A DNA stretch of 64,000 nucleotides from Cyrtodaria siliqua (lineage: Eukaryota; Mollusca; Bivalvia; Adapedonta; Hiatellidae): the NCBI GenBank assembly GCA_037043455.1, contig JAWPHD010010374.1, positions 30,330 to 94,329 on the forward strand, written 5' to 3'. The position numbers and the translations under genes were made by a program. The notes under the pieces are model-generated. The model did no database searches, was not told where the DNA came from, and worked only from the letters and a program-made list of their open reading frames with translations. Positions 32,901 to 39,556 of the stretch are shown here, piece by piece. The stretch's first letter is position 1, and each line of letters begins with the position of its first letter.

Positions 32901-35374
32901 TGGTAATGTTTTCATGTAGGTCTGTTTTAAAGACATTTTTAAGTTCATGTAGGTGAGGAAGTGTCGATTCTTACGGATGGTGAAAAGTATATTGTACTGC
33001 TTTCACCCAGGAATAAGTCTTATATCGCCTAAAATTAAAGAGTTATGCCTCTTTATGTACTTAGGCAATTTTCAGTAGTATATATATATATGTTTATCCA
33101 CTTAGCATTAATGGGATGAAACTATAAACAGGTGTAACTGTTCACCATCATTAGAAGACGTCTCGTGCAAGTTTTTTTTTTTTTATGAATTTAACATAGT
33201 TATGACCCTTTACAAAATTCAGGATCTTAGTTAAGTTAGCATTTGTTTGTATAGGCGGGCAGTGGTGAACTGGTAAGCACATTGGTTGAGTAATTCAAGG
33301 ATTGTGCGTTCTGTCTCAGCTCGGACCAAATTTGGATTAATTCTTGAAATACTTAAAGAATTCCACACCTGACCAATCCTTCGAATGCGACTTTAAACCC
33401 GAGGTCTGCTTGCTAAAATGCCAAGGAGAATAAAATAATGCTTAATTTGTGTGGAAGTTTCTAGGTTGTAATTCAACCCGCAGTATTGTGTTATTTGCCA
33501 CACATTTGCTATTAAAAGATTAAACTGTTGTAGAAAGGATATATAGCCTTGCAGTATACTTTTTACAAAGTTATGTCCATTTACCTATAACTCAAAAGTT
33601 AAAATTTGGGATGTTAGAGATTTTATCTCTGTAACTAAGTCACAATGTTATAATTGACACAATTGCTTGTCCTATAAAGCAGTCTAGCCATTTAAAATTT
33701 GATGAATTAAAGGAATTGGTTTTGATGATTTATAATTAAATTTGGTGAAAAAAGAAAATAAATTGTTTATTTTAATGCATTTATATCCATTGATTTGGCA
33801 CCTACTGTACATGTATTGTTCATCTGTATATTCTTCAAGTACCCTGCATGGTCTTTCAGCGTTAGATTAGATCTCAAACTCATCTTGTTTATTTTATTGT
33901 TTATTTTATCGTATTAAATCTTTTCTGGGAGTGTAATAAAGCCATGACATAAATACCATAAATACACTAGTGACACAATTTAATGCACTAGTGATACAAT
34001 TTAATGCACTAATGATACAATTTAATGCACTAGTGATACAATTTAATGCACTAGTGATACAATTGAACGTCATTGAAGGGACACACTTGACTTTATTTAA
34101 AACGTGCGGTTTCCCGTTAGTTTTTTTCATAATTTGCATTTTTAAAATCATCAATATTAATAATTTAGAATAATAATTGTATTTCAAAGAAAATTGTTTA
34201 TGCATATTACTATTTGTTTATTCTTATTCATCAATAATATTTTAAAATCTATGGTAGAATAATAAAGAAAAAATTAAAACCCAAAATTATATTTAATTAT
34301 ATGCAATCAGTTTTAAAGTAAAAATGATACTGCATAAATGAATCGAGGCGCTTATTTCAATGCTTGATAAGAACTTCAAATTGCCGTAAGTCTCTTTAAT
34401 GTATGCTTTCTGACGTTATGTGACAATGTGAGTTTTCAATGTAGGCATATAAATGTAAATATTTTTATTTGTTCTGTACTTGATATCAGCAAGTATATAT
34501 TTAACCGTTTTAAAAGGATTGATGATACATAAAATAAAATATTTTTCCTACCTACCTTATCTTTTTTTATAGCCCCGAAGGGCATCATATAGTAGTCGCA
34601 TCGTCAGTCAGTGTCCGTGCCATGTCCGGTTAATGTGGACAGATTTTCAAATGACTTGGCACAAGTGCTCACCACAACAAGACGACATGCTGCGCACAAA
34701 ATCCAAGTCCATGGCTCCAAAGTCAAGGTCACACTTAGAGATCAAATGTCACTTCGGGGGCATTTGTCACTTACAGTGACATTTCTTGTTTTAGCATGTA
34801 GTAGATTCTAGCACCACACGTAATTTTATTTGGCCTAGTATAATACAAGTAATGTAGTACCTGCAGTACCGGGGTACCTGCCTTAAAAGCAGGAGTAAGG
34901 GAAAGAATAAAATTGAACACAGGTGGTCTAATAATGCAGGTGCAATTTAAGTTAAACAATAAAATATAAATAAATTGCTATATTTAGTTATGTCAATTGA
35001 TCTATCTTTTTTTTGAATTTTTCATGTTTACTTTTGTTATACCTATTAAATGAATTGTAAAATTTTGATATTTCTATAGTGACTAATAAGTCTCATAAGG
35101 CTTTGTTTATTTGTTTACCTAATATTGCCTATATTATACTGTATTGTTTTGTATATATATATAATATTTGTAACAATGTTATTTGTCACTTTAATAAAAT
35201 AAAATAAATATTAAAAAAAAAACAATTGTATGTCATTTGGTAATTTCCCACCATTTTGGTAATTTTCTGCCATATTGGTAATTTTCTGTCATTTTTGTCA
35301 TTTCAGCAGGTGGTAGTGTCTCCCCAAGGAAAGCATCATCAGGAAGCAACAGAGGATCCCCACACGTGAAATGA
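5848..35374 (+). CDS. ARMC9: LisH domain-containing protein ARMC9, complete split gene (22 coding exons)
   Basis: This is the ortholog of vertebrate ARMC9, a basal-body and ciliary protein that works with TOGARAM1 in axoneme stability and is mutated in human Joubert syndrome (family knowledge). Twenty-two exons join in phase to 2409 nt, or 802 residues plus stop; human isoforms are about 665-818 aa. Residues 1-45 form the LisH motif. A helical region at 63-200 holds the hallmark [18 protein letters not shown] coiled coil at about 208-245 leads into ADYHNLIG. Armadillo-type helices at about 380-577 include [17 protein letters not shown] and [12 protein letters not shown]. An acidic stretch follows at about 583-600. 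A Ser/Pro/Arg-rich, probably disordered tail with SRP-type repeats runs from 638 to the end. The start is fixed by an in-frame TGA 12 bases upstream in the same exon. No transcript was available; the exon model rests on homology, phase and GT-AG signals. Confidence 0.95.
6397..6655 (+). repeat. Dispersed repeat, inverted partner of 17285-17665
   Basis: The segment with GAATATTCATAATCGCTAAA, AACTCCGAACACAAAAAA and CGTCATCCACCGATAAC recurs in reverse complement in intron 12 of the same gene. No coding capacity is seen. Confidence 0.8.
6790..6915 (+). CDS. ARMC9: ARMC9 coding exon 2 (residues 21-62, LisH core)
   Basis: Acceptor AG 6788-6789, donor GT 6916-6917, phase 0 to phase 0. The exon opens with [11 protein letters not shown], the conserved second half of the LisH dimerisation motif, followed by a basic KGKP segment that also occurs in vertebrate ARMC9. 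Confidence 0.93.
7166..7333 (+). CDS. ARMC9: ARMC9 coding exon 3 (residues 63-118)
   Basis: Acceptor AG 7164-7165, donor GTAAGCG at 7334, phase 0/0. It encodes a helical segment with FDLWNNCLP and the conserved [17 protein letters not shown], which lines up with the QKLEFYLHIHFAIY block of vertebrate ARMC9. Confidence 0.94.
7608..7902 (+). repeat. About 300-bp dispersed repeat (second copy at 62245-62550)
   Basis: It shares long near-identical tracts with the distal copy, such as ATTATGAGTTGGTAACTCTT, GGTTAAAGCCGTTT and TTGTAAAAATTTGCTGTTGTT. Same orientation in both places. The family is unidentified. Confidence 0.85.
7903..8428. mobile_element. MITE with CTTTAAAGGGACACTGTC terminal inverted repeats
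   Basis: The left end CTTTAAAGGGACACTGTCCG is mirrored perfectly by CGGACAGTGTCCCTTTAAAG at the right end, 526 bp in all. It lies in ARMC9 intron 3. An internal stretch at about 8167-8280 looks tRNA-like (TAGCTCATTTGGGAGCG then GAGTTCAAACGC). No transposase. A right-end fragment of the same family is at about 13362-13399. Confidence 0.85.
8590..8739 (+). CDS. ARMC9: ARMC9 coding exon 4 (residues 119-168)
   Basis: Acceptor AG 8588-8589, donor GTATGT at 8740, phase 0/0. It contains the most diagnostic ARMC9 block, [19 protein letters not shown] and then LPFVPN. The ATG at 8593 is internal and is not a gene start. Confidence 0.96.
8935..9147 (-). mobile_element. tRNA-derived SINE, minus strand
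   Basis: Read on the minus strand from 9147, it has an A box (GTGGCTCAGTGGATAGCA), a B box (GGTTCAAGCCC) at tRNA spacing, then GTGTGTCCTTGGGAAATACA, the conserved core sequence of many animal SINEs. It lies in ARMC9 intron 4. Confidence 0.75.
9554..9646 (+). CDS. ARMC9: ARMC9 coding exon 5 (residues 169-199)
   Basis: Acceptor AG 9552-9553, donor GTATCC at 9647, phase 0/0. It encodes a helix with [15 protein letters not shown], matching LKLKLEKFLALISK of the vertebrate protein. The donor is weaker than its neighbours (GTATCC). It precedes the microexon. Confidence 0.9.
9841..10133 (-). mobile_element. tRNA-derived SINE, minus strand, same family as 30297-30616
   Basis: On the minus strand it has GTGGCCCAGTGGACAGCACG and B box GGGTTTGAGCC, then TTTAAAGAACCATAGGAATC-like core and a tail reading GATGGCCCATCAACAAC-like sequence, matching the full copy at 30.3 kb. 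It lies in ARMC9 intron 5. Confidence 0.8.
10394..10418 (+). CDS. ARMC9: ARMC9 coding exon 6, 25-nt microexon (residues 200-207 plus first base of 208)
   Basis: Exon 5 ends in phase 0 but exon 7 needs one extra base at its 5' edge, so a linking exon of 3n+1 nt is required. The 25 nt between AG 10392-10393 and a near-consensus donor (GTG|GTAAGTA) at 10419 supply this. They encode QGVSSDGS plus the G of an Asp codon. The stretch falls where vertebrate ARMC9 has a short polar linker before the coiled coil. A rival is direct use of an internal acceptor at 10716-10717, which would drop the linker. Confidence 0.7.
10698..10789 (+). CDS. ARMC9: ARMC9 coding exon 7 (residues 208-238, coiled coil)
   Basis: Acceptor AG 10696-10697, donor GTAAGG at 10790. 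It begins with the last two bases of a codon and ends in phase 0. It encodes [18 protein letters not shown] and then [11 protein letters not shown], matching the vertebrate QQLVEAERKSVTYLKRYNK coiled coil. Confidence 0.92.
11062..11271. mobile_element. TA-flanked MITE (mariner-like ends)
   Basis: A perfect 30-bp terminal inverted repeat, beginning ATATACTACTCAAAATTTGC, bounds 210 bp of AT-rich DNA without ORF. Ends of type TA + YACTACTCAA are shared with the element at 39749-40010. Confidence 0.9.
11745..11819 (+). CDS. ARMC9: ARMC9 coding exon 8 (residues 239-263)
   Basis: Acceptor AG 11743-11744, donor GTAAGT at 11820, phase 0/0. It encodes [20 protein letters not shown], almost identical to the vertebrate block [18 protein letters not shown]. 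Confidence 0.95.
12878..12999 (+). CDS. ARMC9: ARMC9 coding exon 9 (residues 264-303 plus two bases)
   Basis: Acceptor AG 12876-12877, donor GTATGT at 13000. The exon ends two bases into codon 304, which the next exon completes. It encodes [18 protein letters not shown] and VDLTRPGTA, matching TPEYLQSVCVRLFSNQM and VDFTRPGTA of vertebrates. Confidence 0.94.
13553..13830. repeat. Short tandem repeat of CAGTGAACTATTGACC / GGTCAATAGTTCACTG units
   Basis: The phrase TCAATAGTTCACTGCTTTGG with TCAATAGTCATTCCCTTGG recurs about four to five times at 60-70 bp spacing. The first units at 13553-13605 are in inverted orientation, so the array can fold back. Confidence 0.85.
15120..15246 (+). CDS. ARMC9: ARMC9 coding exon 10 (residues 304-346)
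   Basis: Acceptor AG 15118-15119, donor GTAAGT at 15247. It starts with one base completing a Gln codon. It encodes [10 protein letters not shown] and ends with [10 protein letters not shown], corresponding to LDYEKLKKDL and AFLLQALRW of the family. Confidence 0.92.
15879..15974 (+). CDS. ARMC9: ARMC9 coding exon 11 (residues 347-378)
   Basis: Acceptor AG 15877-15878, donor GTAGGT at 15975, phase 0/0. It encodes [19 protein letters not shown] and then HDLLGC, aligned with vertebrate [20 protein letters not shown] and NDLLDC. A MITE begins 14 bases after this donor. Confidence 0.9.
15989..16182. mobile_element. MITE with TTAACCCGCTA ends (partner at 40210-40360)
   Basis: The left end TTAACCCGCTAAGCACGACT is answered by TAGCAGGTTAAGGGTTAA at the right. 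The interior shares ACATAAATGGAATGGTCTTA and CATTATATATATGTAG with the copy at 40.2 kb. A (GAAA)n run at 16130-16152 is an internal expansion. Confidence 0.85.
16363..16706. mobile_element. Diverged TTAA-flanked MITE copy
   Basis: It starts TTAAAGGGACATTTGGCAAT and its interior (TTATCCAGAATCATTTTGAC and TTTAAATCC) follows the family seen at 28196, 39244, 41218 and 42433. The right end is decayed and its limit approximate. Confidence 0.6.
16888..16978 (+). CDS. ARMC9: ARMC9 coding exon 12 (residues 379-408 plus one base)
   Basis: Acceptor AG 16886-16887, donor GTAAGT at 16979. It encodes [20 protein letters not shown] and NAFASLSSG, the start of the armadillo-type helices (vertebrate [20 protein letters not shown]). 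Confidence 0.94.
17285..17665 (-). repeat. Dispersed repeat, inverted copy of 6397-6655
   Basis: The reverse complement matches the 6.4-kb repeat through CGTCATCCACCGATAAC, CTCCGAACACAAAAAA and GAATATTCATAATCGC. The segment 17285-17450 also forms its own inverted repeat (AGATTATTTAACTGTTGGGA against AACAGCTAAATAATCT). Confidence 0.8.
17798..17921 (+). CDS. ARMC9: ARMC9 coding exon 13 (residues 409-449 plus two bases)
   Basis: Acceptor AG 17796-17797, donor GTTAGT at 17922. It encodes [15 protein letters not shown], then [20 protein letters not shown], matching the vertebrate [20 protein letters not shown]. An armadillo-type helix pair. Confidence 0.95.
18221..18360 (+). CDS. ARMC9: ARMC9 coding exon 14 (residues 450-496 plus one base)
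   Basis: Acceptor after a long T run (AG 18219-18220), donor GTAAGC at 18361. It encodes [20 protein letters not shown] and [20 protein letters not shown], the most conserved armadillo block of the family. Confidence 0.97.
18655..18731 (+). CDS. ARMC9: ARMC9 coding exon 15 (residues 497-522)
   Basis: Acceptor AG 18653-18654, donor GTGAGT at 18732. It encodes [16 protein letters not shown], matching vertebrate [16 protein letters not shown]. The following intron (3.7 kb) carries the hAT element and the splice-site array. Confidence 0.95.
18814..19885. mobile_element. Non-autonomous hAT-type DNA transposon with 8-bp target duplication
   Basis: The ends CAGGGCTTCTAAAAT and ATTTTAGAAGCCCTG are perfect 15-bp inverted repeats. 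They are flanked by identical 8-bp duplications ATAACAAC at 18806-18813 and 19886-19893, the hallmark of hAT transposition. The element is 1072 bp, carries no transposase ORF, and sits in ARMC9 intron 15. The perfect duplication suggests a fairly recent insertion. Confidence 0.92.
20168..20400 (+). repeat. Dispersed repeat GGGGTTTTACGGCGCACCAACAC (inverted partner at 38157-38355)
   Basis: Shares GGCGCACCAACACA, GAACATGCCAGG, TCATCCTCC/TCATCTTCC and CTGCAGAGTTGCTGCAAATT with the reverse complement of 38.2-38.4 kb. Probably a short retroelement; the family is unidentified. Confidence 0.8.
20866..21035 (+). mobile_element. 5'-truncated SINE, same family as 30297-30616
   Basis: Begins AAGGGCAAGACTCTTCCTTA, then GGGCAGGTTCCCGG-like, CCCCTCTCTCTCGGG and GTTGATGAGCCATTATTAAA, which is the 3' half of the full SINE at 30.3 kb. 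No tRNA head. Confidence 0.75.
21331..21500. mobile_element. Foldback (palindromic) MITE-like element, 170 bp
   Basis: Arms of about 47 bp starting GAAATAGAACATCGTTTACG pair with CATAAACAATGTTCTATTTC at the right with few mismatches. A second inner pair is TTCAATTCTAAACAATAATT against ATTGTTTACAATTGAA. Confidence 0.85.
21611..21699. repeat. Small foldback repeat
   Basis: TTTCATATTGTCTGAGTTAT at 21611 pairs with the reverse complement at 21675-21699 (GGACCAAAACTCGGACAATA). Confidence 0.75.
21943..22425 (+). repeat. Tandem array of seven copies of the exon-16 splice acceptor and exon start
   Basis: Copies begin at 21943, 22011, 22088, 22156, 22224, 22292 and 22360, with units of 68, 77, 68, 68, 68, 68 and 66 bp, leading into the real exon at 22426. 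Each holds a TTTACAG acceptor, the first 41 exon bases ([13 protein letters not shown] plus two bases), and from the second copy on a TACTAAC branch-point match about 20 bases before the AG. Diverged copies also occur near 21124 and 21270. Each copy breaks away from exon 16 after TTGGC and lacks the rest of the exon. Confidence 0.95.
22426..22500 (+). CDS. ARMC9: ARMC9 coding exon 16 (residues 523-547)
   Basis: Acceptor AG 22424-22425, donor GTGAGT at 22501, phase 0/0. It encodes [16 protein letters not shown] and IREEAKAM (vertebrate [24 protein letters not shown]). Only this last copy of the upstream tandem unit continues into the full exon and a good donor, so it is the functional one. Confidence 0.95.
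22954..23155 (+). mobile_element. tRNA-derived SINE
   Basis: A box GTGGTCTAGTGGTAGAGCG and B box GGGTTTGATCC at tRNA spacing, then GTGTTGTGTCTGTGAGCAGG with ACACTTTAT, ending in AATAAATAAG. A second SINE type, distinct from the 30.3-kb family. It lies in ARMC9 intron 16. Confidence 0.85.
23282..23345 (+). mobile_element. Left-end fragment of the TTAA-flanked MITE family
   Basis: It starts TTAAAGGGACACACGGCAAT, like the complete copies at 28.2, 39.2 and 41.2 kb, but no right end is visible nearby. Confidence 0.5.
23832..23851. repeat. (AT)n microsatellite
   Basis: Uninterrupted AT dinucleotides in ARMC9 intron 16. Confidence 0.9.
24408..24498 (+). CDS. ARMC9: ARMC9 coding exon 17 (residues 548-577 plus one base)
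   Basis: Acceptor AG 24406-24407, donor GTAAGA at 24499. It encodes [13 protein letters not shown] and [12 protein letters not shown], matching GMEDILRCFIKEG and [12 protein letters not shown]. This is the last armadillo-type helix. Confidence 0.96.
24889..24920. repeat. (CT)n microsatellite
   Basis: CT dinucleotide run with one TATC interruption, in ARMC9 intron 17. Confidence 0.9.
25176..25228 (+). CDS. ARMC9: ARMC9 coding exon 18 (residues 578-595, acidic stretch)
   Basis: Acceptor AG 25174-25175, donor GTGAGT at 25229. It encodes [17 protein letters not shown], the acidic linker also found in vertebrate ARMC9 (SDDDEDEDDEED). Confidence 0.92.
25235..25420. repeat. CTGT-rich imperfect microsatellite
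   Basis: Repeated CTGT and CTGTCGGT blocks in ARMC9 intron 18, starting a few bases after the exon-18 donor. Confidence 0.8.
25575..25700 (+). CDS. ARMC9: ARMC9 coding exon 19 (residues 596-637)
   Basis: Acceptor AG 25573-25574, donor GTATGT at 25701, phase 0/0. It encodes [23 protein letters not shown] and a basic PRRR end, matching IMEADLDKDELI, SGEKLLTTEYLG and KTRRK. Confidence 0.94.
26250..26315 (+). mobile_element. Retroelement 3' tail with (ATTC)n end
   Basis: GACGTGCCGTAAAGCACC followed by about six ATTC units is the usual tail of non-LTR elements and dependent SINEs in molluscs. Only the tail is recognisable. A related tail (GACGTAAAACACCATTC) is at 43050-43085. Confidence 0.55.
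26475..26688 (+). CDS. ARMC9: ARMC9 coding exon 20 (residues 638-708 plus one base)
   Basis: Acceptor AG 26473-26474, donor GTAAGT at 26689. It encodes [13 protein letters not shown] (vertebrate EPLQRPVTPGGHR), followed by low-complexity Ser/Arg/Pro runs such as [15 protein letters not shown]. It is probably disordered. Confidence 0.9.
27914..28129 (+). CDS. ARMC9: ARMC9 coding exon 21 (residues 709-780 plus one base)
   Basis: Acceptor AG 27912-27913, donor GTAAGT at 28130. It encodes a disordered tail with [17 protein letters not shown] and further SRP motifs. The vertebrate counterpart also ends in Pro/Ser-rich sequence, but conservation here is by composition only. The following intron is the longest, at 7.2 kb. 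Confidence 0.85.
28196..28502. mobile_element. Complete TTAA-flanked MITE
   Basis: Begins TTAAAGGGACACACCACAAT with TTGA and ends TCAAGATTGC...TGTGTCCCTTTAA; the TTAA ends match a piggyBac-type target duplication. 307 bp, no ORF. It lies in ARMC9 intron 21. Confidence 0.88.
28503..30296. other. Intron 21, first part: no feature recognised
   Basis: AT-rich intronic DNA with no convincing exon. A segment around 29700-29880 (GTCCATCGTCGTCTGTCCG, ACCTATGTACATGAAACTTC) has the look of a dispersed repeat, but only one copy is seen here. Confidence 0.4.
30297..30616 (+). mobile_element. Full-length tRNA-derived SINE
   Basis: The tRNA head has A box GTGCAGTCGTTAGCGCAGCG and B box GGGTTCAATCC. The core GTGTTCTTGGGCAAGACACT resembles central domains of animal SINE superfamilies. 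The tail reads GTTGATGAGCTGTTAAACAA and ends in AATTCAATTC. Related copies: 9841-10133, 20866-21035 and a fragment at about 41690-41760. Confidence 0.9.
31689..31723. repeat. Perfect short hairpin
   Basis: TAATGTACAGTGAC, a 7-base loop GGATATT, and GTCACTGTACATTA: a 14-bp perfect stem inside intron 21. Function unknown. Confidence 0.7.
33965..34064. repeat. 21-bp tandem repeat, about five copies
   Basis: Unit CACTAGTGATACAATTTAATG repeated with one or two changes per copy. Confidence 0.95.
34076..34401. mobile_element. Diverged MITE related to the TTAA family
   Basis: Left AAGGGACACACTTGACTTTA and right TTCAAATTGCCGTAAGTCTC with TTTAATG echo the family ends. Internal ATATTTAATTATATGCAATC and TTTTAAAGTAAAAATGATAC resemble its interior in reverse. 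Ends eroded. Confidence 0.5.
35307..35374 (+). CDS. ARMC9: ARMC9 coding exon 22 (residues 781-802 and stop)
   Basis: Acceptor AG 35305-35306; a second AG lies 3 bases on (35308-35309), a NAGNAG tandem acceptor that would only remove one Ala. It encodes [20 protein letters not shown] and K, then TGA at 35372-35374. Its phase fits exon 21 exactly, and its Ser-rich composition fits the vertebrate end (SSQSHRK). Confidence 0.85.
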
Positions 35375-36581
35375 TGTTAATTTGAAGAGGGTGACTTCAC
35401 AATCAACTTATTAGCTTCCTGCGCTCAAAGAAAATAATACTTGAGAAACTGGCTTAACACAAAAAAGAAATGGCTCTACTACTGTCTCTTAATTAATTTA
35501 TAACAAACGTGGATTTTTAATACGGCTCAACATTGAATATGTGGATGCTCTCTGCCTGCCTGTTTGTACATACACAGGTACATTTGTAAATGTGTGCGAC
35601 AAGGGTTTACTGTCAATGAATTTGAGCTATTTTAACACATTGAAAAACTGTTGAACTTTTGACTTTTTAATGACACATGGCATTATATAACCACCCAATT
35701 ATACATTCGTTGGCTTGTCCACCAGTCCGTCCATCAACAATTTCTTGTAGATCTCATACCTTCATAACAATTTCAGATTGTATGTTACTTTGCCAGTTGC
35801 TTCTTTGAAATATATAGAATGATGCGCCTTTTTAGGATTTTGGAATAATACATTGACCTTAGAATGTTTTATTCATATAAACACTAACCTCATTTAAATT
35901 ATAAAGAACTATTTTAATATAATAACTTTAAACTAGAATTTTTTCTAATATTAACTACTTGGAAGTTCTACATGTTCTATAATCGTTAATCATCCTAAGT
36001 GTTCTAGTCCACAAACCTGGGCCCTGTTTTACACCTTATCATTCAATGTAGACTATTATGTGTGCACGTAGTGCAGAAATATCACATGTATAAGAAAACG
36101 AAATGAAATGACGTTTATTTGAAAAGTGTAATTTATAGCGAAGCATACAAGAAATTGATTTACGATCAAAATGGTCGTAAGTTGTTTTTATAAAACGGGG
36201 CCCTGATGACTATAATTATGTAAGGTCTGTGTCTCATCTCATCTGTTTATAACTTACCCTAATAATATGCTCTGGTCATATAAAGGATACTTAAATGAAA
36301 AGTGAAACTGCCAGGAAAATGGTATAATTTCAGTTTTAAAACAGATCTGATAATGTTGATCTCTTTTGTTTGCCTATGTGTATTCATTATGCTGCATTCT
36401 TGCAAGAGTTATTACATATTGCGCAGCTTTAAAAAACATGTAAAACATGTTAAGCAATGAACTGGCTATTTGTCAAGTATTTTTACATAATGTTTGGGTG
36501 TTTGAAAAGCCTAAATTAGTAGTTGTTACTCTAAAAGTTAACTTAGAGATTTTCGAAGTACAACACTGTTCAGAATATTAT

Positions 36582-36748
36582 GAGGTTATTTAACAGTGTT
36601 GAGTACAATACTGAATTCTATTGGACGAGTACCAAGCCGACAGAATCTATATTTGGATGAGACCAAGCCGAGTCCAAATATGGATTCTGTCTGCTGGGTA
36701 CGAGTCCAATTAAATTCAGTATTGTACTCAACACTGTTAAATGACCTC
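36582..36748. mobile_element. Foldback element, 167 bp near-perfect palindrome
   Basis: The left arm starts GAGGTTATTTAACAGTGTTG; the right arm ends CAACACTGTTAAATGACCTC. Pairing continues through GAGTACAATACTGAATT and the inner AGACAGAATC block, leaving a loop of only about 15 bases. Confidence 0.9.
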
Positions 36749-38156
36749 TTTATTTCACACCTCAATAGTCTAACCAAATGGTTTACATTTTACTTCCAAC
36801 TTGATATTTCTGTTATTAATTGAACAGAAAGCAAAAACCAAAGCAATATATTATTTTAACATTTATTAACTTTGTAAAATATCATTTGAAAGACATATAT
36901 TAGGTATCAAAACATTGCTTTTTCCATTCAGTTTCAACTAAAATAAAATCTTAGGATAAATCGTAAATGACTCATTGATTTTTACTGTTAATAGTTATCT
37001 TCCCATAGTACAAATATGGAATATAGATTATTTGGACTCCACACCTAATCCTAGAGTACATATATAGAATATGTTGTTTTTTAATCCACATCTACTGAAT
37101 ATAGATTTATGGGACTGAAATAACAGATGGAGTAAAATATGAAACTAATTTAGATATTTTGTATTAAATCAACTGGTTTGAGTACAACAGTGCATATATG
37201 GGATTGTCACATGGTTAAAAAGACAGAAAGAGATTGATTAGATTTATATAGGTGTGAAATATATAATTTTATGCATTTTTTCTGAGATTGTTGTGCATGC
37301 ACTATTACAGTTTCATACTGCACTTACAAGAATCTCAAGAAGTAATATGTTTAACTACCGACATTTTTATTCAGTTAAACAATTTTATGATGTGCTCCAT
37401 GATGTCTTGGTGGCTATATTTTTTATACTATTTATTACATTTTTAATTGTTAATGTTTTTTAAAAAGATCCACTGACACTTATAGATAAAACTTGCATTT
37501 TGTTGTCACTGTGATTTTCACCAGCTCCTTAGAACGACTTTTCCTGGGTTAAATATTCGATTGTATTCAACATTCTGCATTTTCCCCAACATCAATAGGT
37601 TGCAATTAGACCAATGAAGAAAATCTGACAATTTCATTAAAAGTATTCATTAGCGAGTGAGATATTTCATATTTTCCTAAATAATTTTGGCAACACTGGT
37701 GAAGGAAATTATGTAATATTTCAGATAATTTAAAATTTATTTATGTTTGCAAAGTGGAATAAATATCAGTGGGAAAAATTCAAAAAAAATTCTGCAAAGT
37801 TTAAAAGCAACACTTAAAATGGATTATTTTAATCAATGAAAGCTCGTTTTTTGAGGGTTTTGAAAATCACTGTAACAATACTAGTACATGTACTTCTGCT
37901 GTATTTGTACATATGTGACAATGGCTGTTGAAAAAAACTGCATATCATCTGTTAATGAAAATGAAATGCGTGTAAATTTAAAGATGTTGAAGATGAAGTA
38001 CATTTTGAATCTGCACACTTCCTGTGTTGTGCTTAGCATCGGCGCAGCATGTAGAGGATACAGCATAATTAGTAAACAAATATTTATTCGGCATAGAGTG
38101 TACAGTTCAATTTTATTCAGTTTATTTGTCAGCATAATTCTCTAAGTTGTAGAAAA

Positions 38157-38355
38157 ACAATAACGTGGCTTTAGCGTAAATGGAGTTTCTACGATAGAAT
38201 TTGCAGCAACTCTGCAGTTCAGGGTGAGAAGGTTCTAAGCCCATTTTCCATATTTTATCTCGATGTACTTGGAAGATGAGCCTGGCATGTTCATGCCTTT
38301 TAGGCGCCATATAACCTTTTCATGTGTTGGTGCGCCTTAAAACCCCAGTTCAGTT
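38157..38355 (-). repeat. Inverted copy of the 20168-20400 dispersed repeat
   Basis: On the minus strand it reads GGGGTTTTAAGGCGCACCAA, CATGAACATGCCAGGCTCAT and CAGAGTTGCTGCAAATTC, matching the 20.2-kb copy. Confidence 0.8.
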
Positions 38356-39243
38356 CAATTCTCTAAGTTGTAATGCATCCGAGTGCTTCGTCAACTGAAT
38401 AAGCATATTCTGCCTTTAACGATCACTAAACCTGCTTAGAATACTGTTTATGTCTATTTTGTCGAGTATAGTTTGATTTCTGACAGCTTGTTATTTATTA
38501 TAGTGCCAATTATTTATTGATTATATTAATAATTTAGTGCTTTACTCCTCAGTCTAGCATGTATAAGGAATTGTTAATAAAGCTTAAATGGAGTACATCA
38601 AGCTTTTTCTAAAGAATCTAAAATTTTAAAAATATTCCAATACATGATAAACATGTGACAGCAATCAAAATATAATGAATTCTGTTAGCGTCATGTTATT
38701 TATGTCCAAAATTAGAATCACAGTACATTTTGAATGGAATCAGGCACAAAATGCCTTAATTAGCCCCGGTGCTTATTCGGCAAAATCACATATTAGGCTG
38801 TGCAAAATGATCCTTGTAAATAAGGGCTCTTTATGCTCATATAGGATTTTTAAGTCCTGTAGAATAAAAAAAAAGGTAAAAAATTGTCAATTTTAAGCCA
38901 GACTCCCTAGAAAAGCCTGATGTACTCCATTAAAAAAATGTTTTAACTATTTATTAGCCCTTAGCTATTTATTAATAAAATATAGTTACAGACTTTTTTT
39001 AAATGTACATTTAACATGTTTAACCAAAATCTTGCGAGAAAGTTAGGCATTTTGTTATGTAAGTATGGAAACATGAAAAAAACATTTTCAATTGATAGGC
39101 CTAATGACTCTCCATTTGTTTGTCATTGTATTATTAGAGAATATGCATTTATTTTTTCTAGCTCTTTATGTATTTTGTTTGTTGTTAATGCATTTTGGGT
39201 ATGAAGGAAGGCATGTTTTAGTGCTTTATAGGGCATATCAACA

Positions 39244-39556
39244 TTAAAGGGACACATGGCAATCTTGAAATGTGTATCAATCATTAAAATTATCGGCTTG
39301 ATTTATTAATCCAGTCTCATTTTAACTTTAAACTCTGCCTGTAAGTTTTAAATTTTCTTTGCTAATTAACCATAAGTTTAAGTATATTATCGGTGCACTG
39401 TAATTGAAATTAAGTAATATTCAAAATCAGTTTGCTTTGATCTATTCTTATAATTAATATTAATGATTGAACAAAATTAATGTAATATAAATATGTAGAA
39501 AAACTAAGGGCAGCTCCTAGTTTTAAAAAGATCAAGATTGCCGTGTGTCCCTTTAA
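39244..39556. mobile_element. Complete TTAA-flanked MITE
   Basis: TTAAAGGGACACATGGCAAT at the left and GATTGCCGTGTGTCCCTTTA with A at the right. 313 bp. Interior homologous to 28196-28502. Confidence 0.9.

Larger units (their letters stand above)
30617..35306. other. Intron 21, second part: repeats only
   Basis: It contains a 14-bp perfect hairpin stem at 31689-31723, a 21-bp tandem repeat at 33965-34064, a diverged MITE copy at about 34076-34401, and a dispersed-repeat-like segment at 34572-34800 (CCCCGAAGGGCATCATATAG). No further ARMC9 exon is needed, because exons 21 and 22 join in phase. Confidence 0.5.
35375..39243 (+). other. ARMC9 3' UTR and 3' flank, end not resolved
   Basis: AT-rich sequence after the ARMC9 stop with no convincing ORF. 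Possible AATAAA signals occur at 36942-36947 and 38576-38581, but nothing shows which, if any, ends the transcript. It contains a foldback at 36582-36748 and a repeat copy at 38157-38355. Confidence 0.4.
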
